Assembly: GCA_963809545.1 (NCBI GenBank)
Contig: CAWEKD010000007.1
Span: 862,727 to 926,726 of the forward strand
DNA from: Natronosporangium sp035305625
GTDB taxonomy: Bacteria > Actinomycetota > Actinomycetes > Mycobacteriales > Micromonosporaceae
Direction of reading: 5' to 3'
DNA: 64,000 nucleotides
In this document: in pieces, positions 35,080 through 42,220 of the stretch
Layout: each line of letters begins with the position of its first letter
How positions within the stretch are numbered: the first letter of the stretch is position 1
Notes under the pieces: model-generated
Database searches by the model: none
What the model was told of the DNA's origin: nothing
The model's input: the letters and a program-made list of their open reading frames with translations, nothing else
Program-made: the position numbers and the translations under genes

Positions 35080-36023
35080 CCGAGGCGATGGTGTTGGCGG
35101 CGGTCTGCGGGGCGGTGCTGACCTCCGGCCTGGTGCTGGGGGTGCACGCGTTCCTACGCCGGGATCGGCCGCCGGCGGGACCACCCCCCTGGTTGCGGCG
35201 GGTGGTAATCCGGGCGCTGCGGGGGCGCAGTCGTAACCGCGCCGAACAGCGGCGCTACCAGATCGGGCTGCTCACCGCGGTCCTGGGTGGCGCGATCACC
35301 TGGCTGATCAGCGGCCTGCCGGTGCTCGGCCTGTTGGCGGCCGCCGCGGTGCCGGGGGTGCCCTGGCTCCTGGCCGGCACCCGCGCCGAGAAGCGCGCGA
35401 TCGCCCGGGTGGAGGCGATCGGCGAATGGACCCGCCGGCTGCGGGACGTCACCGCCACCGGGGCCGGGATGCAGGCGGCGATCATCTCCGCCGCCGCCAC
35501 CGCCCCACCCGCCGTCGAGTACGAGGCCCGGATGCTGGCCGCCCGGTTGCAGGCGGGCTGGAACGCGCGGCAGGCGCTGCTGGAGTTCGCCGACGAGATC
35601 GATGACGCGGTCTGTGACCAGATTGTGGCCGCGCTCCTGCTGCACCTGCGTGACCGCGGCGAGAAACTGGGGGCGGTGCTCACCGCCATCGCCGAGGCCG
35701 CGGCCAAGGAGGTCGCGATGCGGAAGGAAGCGGATGCGGAGCGTGCCTCGGCCCGGGTCTCCATTCGGTTCATGGTGATCTTCACGATCGGCGCGGTGAC
35801 GGTGGCGGCGCTGAGTGGGGACTACATGGCCCCGTACGCCACTCCGGGCGGACAGGCGCTGATGGCGATCCTGGCCAGTATCTTCATCGGTCTGCTGGTG
35901 TGGGTGCGGACCATGAGCCGGCCGGACCGGCCACCCCGGCTCCTCAGCGCCGCTAGCTCCGCCCAGCCGGTGGAGGGGGCTCCGCAGCTCCAGGCCGACG
36001 CCACCTTTGAGGAGGTGCGGTGA
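35076..36023 (+). CDS. tadB: Tad pilus inner-membrane platform protein TadB
   Basis: A 315-residue type II secretion F-domain protein. N-terminal helices (about 5-25, 65-95) precede the cytoplasmic helical domain (EWTRRLRDVTATGAGMQAAI ... EFADEIDDAVCDQIVAALLL), and two more helices close the C-terminus. It forms the membrane platform on which TadA acts. It overlaps tadA and tadC start/stop codons. Confidence 0.93.
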   Translation: MTEAMVLAAVCGAVLTSGLVLGVHAFLRRDRPPAGPPPWLRRVVIRALRGRSRNRAEQRRYQIGLLTAVLGGAITWLISGLPVLGLLAAAAVPGVPWLLAGTRAEKRAIARVEAIGEWTRRLRDVTATGAGMQAAIISAAATAPPAVEYEARMLAARLQAGWNARQALLEFADEIDDAVCDQIVAALLLHLRDRGEKLGAVLTAIAEAAAKEVAMRKEADAERASARVSIRFMVIFTIGAVTVAALSGDYMAPYATPGGQALMAILASIFIGLLVWVRTMSRPDRPPRLLSAASSAQPVEGAPQLQADATFEEVR

Positions 36024-36877
36024 TGCTGCTGTGGGCGATCGGCGCCGGTGCGCTGCTGGGTCTGGGGATCTTCCTGCTGATCTGGCAGCTGATGCCGGCC
36101 ACCCCGGTGGCGGGGCGGGCGCTCCGCCGCCTCCACCCGGACGGGATGGACCCGACGGTGCTGGGCGGGATCACCCCGTCCCGCCCCTGGTGGGAGCGGC
36201 TGTGGCGGCCACCGACGCGGGAGTTGACCCTCCTGGGGCGCACCACGCAGCAGTACTGGCTCTCGATCGGGCTGTCGGCGCTGGTGGGGTTGGCGGCTCC
36301 GGGGGTGTTCGGGGCGATGGTGGTCACCACCGGCCTACCGATCCCGATCTCGATTCCGGTCATCGGCAGCCTCGGTTTCGCCGCCCTGGCCGCGTTCGGC
36401 GCCCACTATGACGTGCTGGTCAAGGCCGCCCGCGCCCGGTACGAGTTCCGGCGCGCGGTCTGCACCTACCTGGACCTGGTCAGTTTGGAACTAGCCGCCG
36501 GGCACGGGCCGGTAGCGGCGCTGGAGCGGGCCTGCACCGGCATCGACGGCTGGGTGTTCGAGCGGCTGCGGGAGACCCTGCTGCGGGCGCAGCTCCAGCT
36601 GAACCAGCCGTGGGAGGAGCTGCGGGCGTTGGCGCGCGACATCGACGTCCCGGAGCTCGGCGACGTGGGCGACATCGTCCAGGCCGCCGGCTCCGACGGT
36701 GCGGTGGTGCACGAGACCCTGCTCGCGCGGGCCCAGTCCCTGCGGGACCAGATTCGGGTGGAGGCGCTGGCCCGGGCCAAGGCCACCACTACCAAACTCG
36801 ACATTCCGGGCGCCGCGCTCCTGTTGGTACTCGCGGTATTCGTGATCTTCCCACTGATGACTCGGATCGGACAATGA
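36020..36877 (+). CDS. tadC: Tad pilus inner-membrane platform protein TadC
   Basis: A 285-residue second F-domain platform protein, paired with TadB. Helices near the N-terminus and middle precede the cytoplasmic part (YLDLVSLELAAGHGPVAALE ... VGDIVQAAGSDGAVVHETLL) and a C-terminal helix (ALLLVLAVFVIFPLM). Starts may be GTG 36020 or ATG 36023; GGAGG serves both. Confidence 0.93.
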   Translation: MMLLWAIGAGALLGLGIFLLIWQLMPATPVAGRALRRLHPDGMDPTVLGGITPSRPWWERLWRPPTRELTLLGRTTQQYWLSIGLSALVGLAAPGVFGAMVVTTGLPIPISIPVIGSLGFAALAAFGAHYDVLVKAARARYEFRRAVCTYLDLVSLELAAGHGPVAALERACTGIDGWVFERLRETLLRAQLQLNQPWEELRALARDIDVPELGDVGDIVQAAGSDGAVVHETLLARAQSLRDQIRVEALARAKATTTKLDIPGAALLLVLAVFVIFPLMTRIGQ

Positions 36878-36906
36878 GGAGCCACTCTTCGGAAAGGACA
36901 TGGATC

Positions 36907-37113
36907 ATGCGTCTGACAGATTACGGCCGTGCCCTGGCCATCCGGCTGCGCGAGCGGGCCGGCGCGCGCGACCGAGGGGACAGCCCGATCCCGTCCACGA
37001 TCATCATCGCGGGATTGGCGATCATCGCCATCGCACTGCTGGCCTGGCTAGGTAACTACGTGCTCGGTTTCCTCAGCCAGGCGCCGACCGACCTGCCGGA
37101 TGCTCCGTTCTGA
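36907..37113 (+). CDS. Small single-helix protein in the Flp pilin position
   Basis: A 68-residue protein between tadC and the first TadE gene, the place and length of the Flp pilin Rv3656c in the M. tuberculosis tad cluster. About 30 basic residues precede one hydrophobic helix (STIIIAGLAIIAIALLAWLG). A class III prepilin site would be RDRG|DSPIP, but the Glu at +5 and following Tyr that are standard in Flp are absent. Either it is a divergent pilin or a small membrane partner. ATG 36907 with GGAAAGGA upstream is preferred to ATG 36874. Confidence 0.65.
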   Translation: MRLTDYGRALAIRLRERAGARDRGDSPIPSTIIIAGLAIIAIALLAWLGNYVLGFLSQAPTDLPDAPF

Positions 37114-37540
37114 CATGGGCGGCAGGAGCCGTCGCGGACGTAGCCTGGCCCCCTCGAGGGCTACCGCTGCGCGCGACCGAGGTGGGTCAGTGATCGAGAT
37201 GGCGATCCTGTGGCCGATCGCCCTGATCGCGATCTTTGGAGGAGTCCAGGTCGCCACCTACTTCACCGCCCGCACGGTGGCGCTGTCCGCGGCCCAGGTA
37301 GGGGTCGCCGCTGAGCGGCAGTACGACGCCGTCCCTGGGTCCGGGGTGGAGCGGGCCGAAGCGTTCCTCGCCAACTCCGGGGATTGGCTGGTCAACGCTC
37401 GGGTCAGTGATCCAGTCCGGACGGATGAGGAGGTCTTCATCACCGTCAGTGGGGAGGCGCTGTCGCTGCTGCCGGGAGTGACCTGGGAGGTGCAGCAAAC
37501 CGCCCGGGGCACGATCGAGCGGTTCACGGAGGCGCCATGA
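37100..37540 (+). CDS. TadE-like minor pilin
   Basis: A 146-residue TadE-family pseudopilin. The class III-like cleavage region RDRGGSVIEMAI (Gly, then Glu at +5) leads into the hydrophobic assembly helix (LWPIALIAIFGGVQVATYF). The outer part is about 90 residues. It should be processed by a prepilin peptidase and join the pilus base or shaft. The start may be ATG 37100 or ATG 37115. It overlaps the preceding gene by 14 bp and the next by 4 bp. Confidence 0.85.
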   Translation: MLRSDMGGRSRRGRSLAPSRATAARDRGGSVIEMAILWPIALIAIFGGVQVATYFTARTVALSAAQVGVAAERQYDAVPGSGVERAEAFLANSGDWLVNARVSDPVRTDEEVFITVSGEALSLLPGVTWEVQQTARGTIERFTEAP

Positions 37541-37962
37541 GCATCCGCACCGGGGAACGCGGTTCGGTGTCGGTGGAGATGGCGATCCTGGCACCGGTGT
37601 TCGTCCTGCTGATCATCGCCGCGATCGTGTTTGGCCGGACCGCGATCGCGGCGAACGCGCTGGACGTGGCCGCCCACGACGCGGCCCGGGCGGCCTCCAT
37701 CAGCCGCACCCCGGAGGCTGCCGCGGACAACGCCCGGGCCGCCGCCCAGACCGCCCTTTCCTACCAGGGGCTGGACTGCCTGGAAGAGCCGACCATCGTG
37801 CCGGACGTCAGCGGATTCACCAGCGGCGCAGAGCTGACGTTCGTGTCGGTGACCATCAGCTGCGAGGTGTCCTTCCTCGACGTCGCCCTGCCGGGCGTAC
37901 CGCGGAGCCGGGTGCTGACCACCACGTTCCTCTCCCCGATCGACACCTACCGGGAGCGGTGA
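37537..37962 (+). CDS. TadE/TadF-like minor pilin
   Basis: A 141-residue TadE-family protein with GERGSVSVEMAIL (cleavage after Gly9, Glu at +5) and a following hydrophobic helix. The outer domain has two cysteines (GLDCLE, ISCEVS) that could form a disulfide. It overlaps both neighbours (ATGA upstream, GTGATG downstream). Confidence 0.87.
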   Translation: MSIRTGERGSVSVEMAILAPVFVLLIIAAIVFGRTAIAANALDVAAHDAARAASISRTPEAAADNARAAAQTALSYQGLDCLEEPTIVPDVSGFTSGAELTFVSVTISCEVSFLDVALPGVPRSRVLTTTFLSPIDTYRER

Positions 37963-38417
37963 TGCGCAGATTCCGCCTCTTCCCGTCCCGTCCGTTTGCG
38001 CGGCCGGAGCACGACGCCGGCCGGGTAAGCGTGTTTCTCGTGATTATCTTCACCGGCCTGCTGATGGTGCTGGGGGTGACGGTGGACGCCACCGGACAAC
38101 TCCGCACCCTGATGCGGGCGGACAACCTGGCGGCGGAGGCGGCCCGCGCGGCCGGGCAGGCCATCGACGTCGACCTGGTTGCGGAGACCGGCCAGCACCG
38201 GGTCGACCCCGCCCTGGCGATGGAGTACGCCCGGCGTTACCTGAACGCTGCCGGGCACAACGAGCCCGGGATGAGCTACGACATCACCTTGATTGACGAC
38301 ACTACTGTCGCCATCGAGGTCGAGCTCCCGTATCGCAACCGGGTGCTCGGCATGTTCGGCAGGTCCGACGTCCAGGTCACCGGCACCGCGGTGGCGGTCC
38401 TGGTCTCCGGTCCCTAG
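37959..38417 (+). CDS. TadG/TadE-like minor pilin
   Basis: A 152-residue protein with a basic N-terminus, the stretch AGRVSVFLVIIFTGLLMVLG as signal or assembly helix, and an outer domain starting TVDATGQLRTLMRADNLAAEAARAAGQ, usual for TadG-like von Willebrand-lacking pseudopilins. The Glu at +5 of TadE proteins is missing here. Last short gene of the Tad set; start GTG 37959 or ATG 37962. Confidence 0.82.
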   Translation: MMRRFRLFPSRPFARPEHDAGRVSVFLVIIFTGLLMVLGVTVDATGQLRTLMRADNLAAEAARAAGQAIDVDLVAETGQHRVDPALAMEYARRYLNAAGHNEPGMSYDITLIDDTTVAIEVELPYRNRVLGMFGRSDVQVTGTAVAVLVSGP

Positions 38418-38427
38418 GAGGGCGTAC

Positions 38428-39657
38428 GTGTCGCGGAGAACACCAGTCGCCGTACCGGCCAGCCCGGCGGTACGGGTACTGCGGGCGCTGGGCTCGCTGC
38501 TCATCCTGATCGGGCTGATCGCCGGGTTGCCGGTGGCGTTGGCCGTGCTAGCGGGCAACCCTCTGGACCGGCTGCCCAACCTGGACGGGCTCTGGCAAGC
38601 CCTGACCTCACCGGATGACGGCAGCCTGTTCCTGGCGGTGCTGGCGGTCGTGGGCTGGCTCGCGTGGGCCGTGTTCACCGGTTCGGTCGCCCTGGAACTG
38701 TTCGCGCGGATCACCCGTCGCCGCACCCCCGCCATTCCCGGCCTGAGTGGACCGCAGCGGATCGCTGCCGTACTGATCGCGGCGATCGCCGCCATCGCGG
38801 TCACTCCTACCGTGGCCAGCGCCAGCGCCGCGGCGGTGGTCGCCCCACCGGCGGCGGTGGTCGCCCCGATCGATCCCGCCGCGGCGCAGGAGCAGGCACA
38901 GCAGCAACAGCAGGCGCGGGTCAGCACCGGCGCGGTGGTGCACACCGTGGAGCGGGGCGAAGGCCTGCTGGATCTGCAGGACCGGTACGGGGTGCCGTGG
39001 CAGCGCATCGCCGAGGCCAACTACGGGGTGGAGCAGCCGGACGGGCGGAGCCTGCAGCGTGGCCAGACCCGCATCTATCCCGGTTGGCAGATGCGGATCC
39101 CGGTCGGCACCGAGAGCGGGGTGGTCCGTGGCTTCGGCACCGCGCCGGGGAGTGAGGCCACCACCGCGGGGCTCGGCACCGCCGGCGAACTGTCCGCGGG
39201 GCAGCAGCAGTACGTGGTCGCCCAGGACGACTGGCTGTGGCACATCTCCGAGCGGTATCTCGGTGATCCCGAGCGGTATCAGGAGATCGCGGACCTGAAC
39301 CCGGAGTACGCCGACCGGCACGGCAACTTCCCCGACCACATCGAGCCGGGGTGGACCTTGCAGCTCCCTCCGGACGCGGTCGACCGGGGACCGATCCCGC
39401 ACGCCACCGGCACCACCGTTCCGACCGATCCACCGGACGGGGGCCAGTCCGGCGGGCCGGTTCCCCCTCCGGTGGATCCGGATCAGGAGCCGGAGCCGGA
39501 ACCTCCCTCCGATCCCGACCCGGCGCCACCCACCAACGATGACTCGCCGCCGGAATCGGCTACCCCGGTGGAGTCCGCGGCGGCGGCGGACCACTCCCCG
39601 CCGAAGCAGCGAGCGCCACCCCGGCGTCGGCGTTCGCGTCGCCGATGGTGGGGATAG
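38428..39657 (+). CDS. LysM-domain membrane protein, N-terminal part of a split LysM-BTAD gene
   Basis: A 409-codon frame. Three hydrophobic helices (about residues 20-40, 65-90, 108-128) are followed by a Gln/Ala-rich linker and two LysM-like modules (VHTVERGEGLLDLQDRYG near 172; YVVAQDDWLWHISERYL near 262), which bind peptidoglycan. A Pro/Asp-rich tail follows. The last 20 residues turn abruptly Arg-rich (PPRRRRSRRRWWG), as in out-of-frame reading, whereas the other frame from about 39590 reads a normal Ala/Pro linker into the next gene. I infer one lost base at about 39570-39615. The GTG has TAGGAGGG 5 nt upstream. Confidence 0.75.
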   Translation: MSRRTPVAVPASPAVRVLRALGSLLILIGLIAGLPVALAVLAGNPLDRLPNLDGLWQALTSPDDGSLFLAVLAVVGWLAWAVFTGSVALELFARITRRRTPAIPGLSGPQRIAAVLIAAIAAIAVTPTVASASAAAVVAPPAAVVAPIDPAAAQEQAQQQQQARVSTGAVVHTVERGEGLLDLQDRYGVPWQRIAEANYGVEQPDGRSLQRGQTRIYPGWQMRIPVGTESGVVRGFGTAPGSEATTAGLGTAGELSAGQQQYVVAQDDWLWHISERYLGDPERYQEIADLNPEYADRHGNFPDHIEPGWTLQLPPDAVDRGPIPHATGTTVPTDPPDGGQSGGPVPPPVDPDQEPEPEPPSDPDPAPPTNDDSPPESATPVESAAAADHSPPKQRAPPRRRRSRRRWWG

Positions 39658-41591
39658 GGGCCGCACCGGCCCCGCCGGAAACCGAGCTCTCCCCGGTCAC
39701 CAGCGACCGCCCGTCCCCCTCGACCTCCGCCGCCGGCGCGGCTGATCCCGCACCCGAGCAGGTGGGCGACGCCCTCGTCAGCGAAGCCGATCCGGAGCAG
39801 TTCGCCCCCGCGGTCCTGACCGGTGCCGGGCTGTTGGCCGCGCTCGTGCTCGGGGTAGCCGGATATCAGCTGCGCCGTCGCCACCAGTACCACCGGCCCG
39901 GGTTCCGGCTGCTGCCCTCCCTGCGTCGGGGAGAGAAACTGCTGCACACCGCCGCGCAGCCGCTGGACACCCTCCGGTTGGACGCCGCGCTGCGGCACCT
40001 GGCCACCGCCCTCGCCGATCGCACCGGCGACCTGCCGGACGTGGCCGGTGCTCTGATCGACGGCGGCTCGGTGCACCTGCTGCTGACCGCGCCGTGCCCG
40101 AATCCGCCGGCACCTTGGCGGGCGCACGCGGACCGGTGGACGCTACCGGCCGGGGCGGTCCTGCCGGTTACCGGCGGCGCGCGGCGGCTCGCTCCACTGC
40201 CCACGTTGGTCGCGGTCGGCTCCCAGGCGGGTTTCCACCTGCTGCTGGACCTGGAGCGGTTGGGGTTCCTCACCATCCATGGTGATCCGGAGCGGGCGCT
40301 GAACCTGCTCCGCTACCTGGCGGCCGAGCTGGCCTGCAACACCTGGTCAGACACCACCGACCTGCTCCTGGCCGGCTTCCCCGCCCGCCAGGCCCAGCTC
40401 CTGACCACCTTGGCCCCGGACCGGGTGCGGGCGTTGCCGTCGGTGGCGGACGCGGTGGGCATGCTCCGGCACCGGATCGCCTCGGCGCGCGCGACCCTCA
40501 GCCACACCGGGGCGGCGGATGCGCTGGCGGGGCGGATACAAGGCACCGCCGGCGACGCCTGGATGCCGCAGGTGCTGCTGGCCTCCGCCGGCAGCTCCGC
40601 CGATCTGGCGGCACTGGCCGGGTTGGAGCAGGAACTCCACCAGGCCGGCAGCCGGTGCGCGGTAGCGGTGGCTACCACCGAGCCCATGGCCGCCCAGTCC
40701 CGCCCCAGCCAGGTGACCGTGACCGCGGACGGGGCCGTCCAGGTCCAGCTACCATTCCTGCGCGCGTCCCTGGCCGCAGCGGGATTGTCCGCTGCGGAGC
40801 TGGAGTCGCTCGCCGAGACCGTGCACGCGGCCCGGTCCAGCCGGCTGGTGCCGGTGCCACCGGCTCCCGAGCCCGACCAGTGGGCGGCCGGCACCGACGC
40901 CGCCGGGGCGGTCCGGGGAGTGGGGACGGCTCCGGTCGGCGCTCCCGGGAACCGGGAACCGTATGAGGAGGAGACCCCGGTCATGCCACTGTCGCTGCCG
41001 GTTCTCACCGCCGGGCAGCCGGACCGGGATCCGGAGCTCGACCTGGACCTGCGGGACTGGCAGGCAGCCACCCTGCGCCCTCGGATCGGTCTGCTGGGGC
41101 CGGTCACGGTGGAGGCGTCCGGCGTACCGCCGGAGCAGCGGCGCCGGCTGCACGAGGAGCTGATCGTGTTCCTCGTCCAGCGGGCCGGACGGGGCGCCGA
41201 CGCACGCATGATCGACGAAGCGCTCTGGCCGGGGCGGGAGGTCGACGACCCGACCCGGCAACTGCTGATCAGTCGGGTGCGCCGGTGGCTCGGCACCGAT
41301 GCTCGCCGGACGCCCCTGGCTGCCGGACCCGGACGCCAACCTGACCTACCGGCTGGCGGACGGATACCTGTGCGACTGGCACCTGTTCCGCCGGCTACGG
41401 GCGCGGGCGCAGCTGCGGGGCGCCGACGGGCTCGGGGACCTGCAGGCAGCGCTGGAGCTGGTCCGGGGAGTCCCGCTGGCCGGCGCCGCCGAGCCGGGCA
41501 CCCCCGGCACCCGCAACCCGTACCCGTGGCTGGCGGAGTCGGATCTCCGCCCGGACCACCTGGTGGCGACCATCGTGGACACCGCGCATGA
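39645..41591 (+). CDS. Middle part of split LysM-BTAD protein
   Basis: This frame continues the LysM gene after an apparent -1 shift (it is open from 39543). It holds a membrane helix (VLTGAGLLAALVLGVAGYQL), then a cytoplasmic region that matches the EccC-linked protein at 3064-4899 (PTLVAVG, ACNTWSD, LLAGFPA), then the BTAD winged helix (IGLLGPVTVEASG ... ISRVRRWLGTD). After base 41300 the frame turns Arg/Pro/Gly-rich and homology moves to the next frame, so the useful coding ends near 41300. Its listed end is only the stop of this frame. A regulator sensing the envelope is the likely role of the intact protein. Confidence 0.65.
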   Translation: MVGIGAAPAPPETELSPVTSDRPSPSTSAAGAADPAPEQVGDALVSEADPEQFAPAVLTGAGLLAALVLGVAGYQLRRRHQYHRPGFRLLPSLRRGEKLLHTAAQPLDTLRLDAALRHLATALADRTGDLPDVAGALIDGGSVHLLLTAPCPNPPAPWRAHADRWTLPAGAVLPVTGGARRLAPLPTLVAVGSQAGFHLLLDLERLGFLTIHGDPERALNLLRYLAAELACNTWSDTTDLLLAGFPARQAQLLTTLAPDRVRALPSVADAVGMLRHRIASARATLSHTGAADALAGRIQGTAGDAWMPQVLLASAGSSADLAALAGLEQELHQAGSRCAVAVATTEPMAAQSRPSQVTVTADGAVQVQLPFLRASLAAAGLSAAELESLAETVHAARSSRLVPVPPAPEPDQWAAGTDAAGAVRGVGTAPVGAPGNREPYEEETPVMPLSLPVLTAGQPDRDPELDLDLRDWQAATLRPRIGLLGPVTVEASGVPPEQRRRLHEELIVFLVQRAGRGADARMIDEALWPGREVDDPTRQLLISRVRRWLGTDARRTPLAAGPGRQPDLPAGGRIPVRLAPVPPATGAGAAAGRRRARGPAGSAGAGPGSPAGRRRRAGHPRHPQPVPVAGGVGSPPGPPGGDHRGHRA

Positions 41592-42006
41592 ACTGGCGGA
41601 GCGGTGCCTGGCCGCCGGCGACCCGGCCGGCGCCCGTTGGGCGGTGCAGCAAGCCTGGCTGGCGGATCCGGAACGCAGCTACGACCTCCCCTGGCAGGAC
41701 CTGCTGCGCGCCGAGCACGCGGACGGGCGAACCGATCAACTGCGCGCCGTGTTGGCGGAGCTGATGGAGCTGCGTGGGGTGGAGAGCCCCGCGGAGCTGG
41801 CCCCCGACACCTACCGGCTGATCAGCTGTTGGCCGCCGAACGTGCTGGTTCCGGCCAACTCATCGGAGTGGTCACCAGCAGTTCCGACGGGAGCGCCGCC
41901 AGCCCCTGGGGGTTCTCCAGGCGCTCCTGGCGCTCCCGTTCCTGCTGTTCCCGCTGACGCTGGTGGGCTTCGAACGCCCCGTAGACCGCGATCGCGGCCG
42001 AGATGA
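41299..42006 (+). CDS. C-terminal BTAD part of split LysM-BTAD protein
   Basis: This frame carries the BTAD helical repeats: LADGYLCDWHLFRRLRAR, GDLQAALELVRGVPL, TAHELAERCLAAGD, WAVQQAWLADP, LPWQDLLRAEHADG. Compared with the paralogue (GTDEHGLPRL), one extra base within 41301-41307 separates it from the preceding frame. Homology fades at about 41820 (PDTYRLI); the remaining 62 codons lie antisense to the convergent membrane protein gene and are probably not conserved. It is unlikely to be expressed by itself. Confidence 0.6.
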   Translation: MLAGRPWLPDPDANLTYRLADGYLCDWHLFRRLRARAQLRGADGLGDLQAALELVRGVPLAGAAEPGTPGTRNPYPWLAESDLRPDHLVATIVDTAHELAERCLAAGDPAGARWAVQQAWLADPERSYDLPWQDLLRAEHADGRTDQLRAVLAELMELRGVESPAELAPDTYRLISCWPPNVLVPANSSEWSPAVPTGAPPAPGGSPGAPGAPVPAVPADAGGLRTPRRPRSRPR

Positions 42007-42220
42007 TCGCCACCAGCACGATCCCGGCTATCACCGCGGGCCAAATCCGCCGGCGGTCCCGCCAGGTCCGGCTCGACCCGTGCAGCAGGGCGGACCGCAG
42101 TTGGCGCCGGCGCAGGGTGTCCGCTTCCAGGAGGAACCGCTCGGCGTTGGGGGTGTCGCTGAACGGGGTGGGGACGCTGCCGGACCGGGCCGGGTCAGCC
42201 GGGGACTCGGGGCCGCTCAC
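41822..42220 (-). CDS. Single-pass membrane protein resembling the EccB N-terminus
   Basis: A 132-residue protein in the ESX locus. A polar N-terminus is followed by an Arg-rich stretch (RFLLEADTLRRRQLRSALL ... SRTWRDRRRIW), one membrane helix (VIAGIVLVAIISAAIAVYG) and a coiled-coil-like charged tail (HQRQREQQERERQERL). The Arg-rich lead plus helix is like the start of EccB, but the large outer domain of EccB is missing. The GTG overlaps the stop of the upstream EspI-like gene (GTGA) and AAGGAGG precedes it. Function unproved; an ESX accessory or stub is likely. Confidence 0.7.
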   Translation of the reverse strand: MSGPESPADPARSGSVPTPFSDTPNAERFLLEADTLRRRQLRSALLHGSSRTWRDRRRIWPAVIAGIVLVAIISAAIAVYGAFEAHQRQREQQERERQERLENPQGLAALPSELLVTTPMSWPEPARSAANS

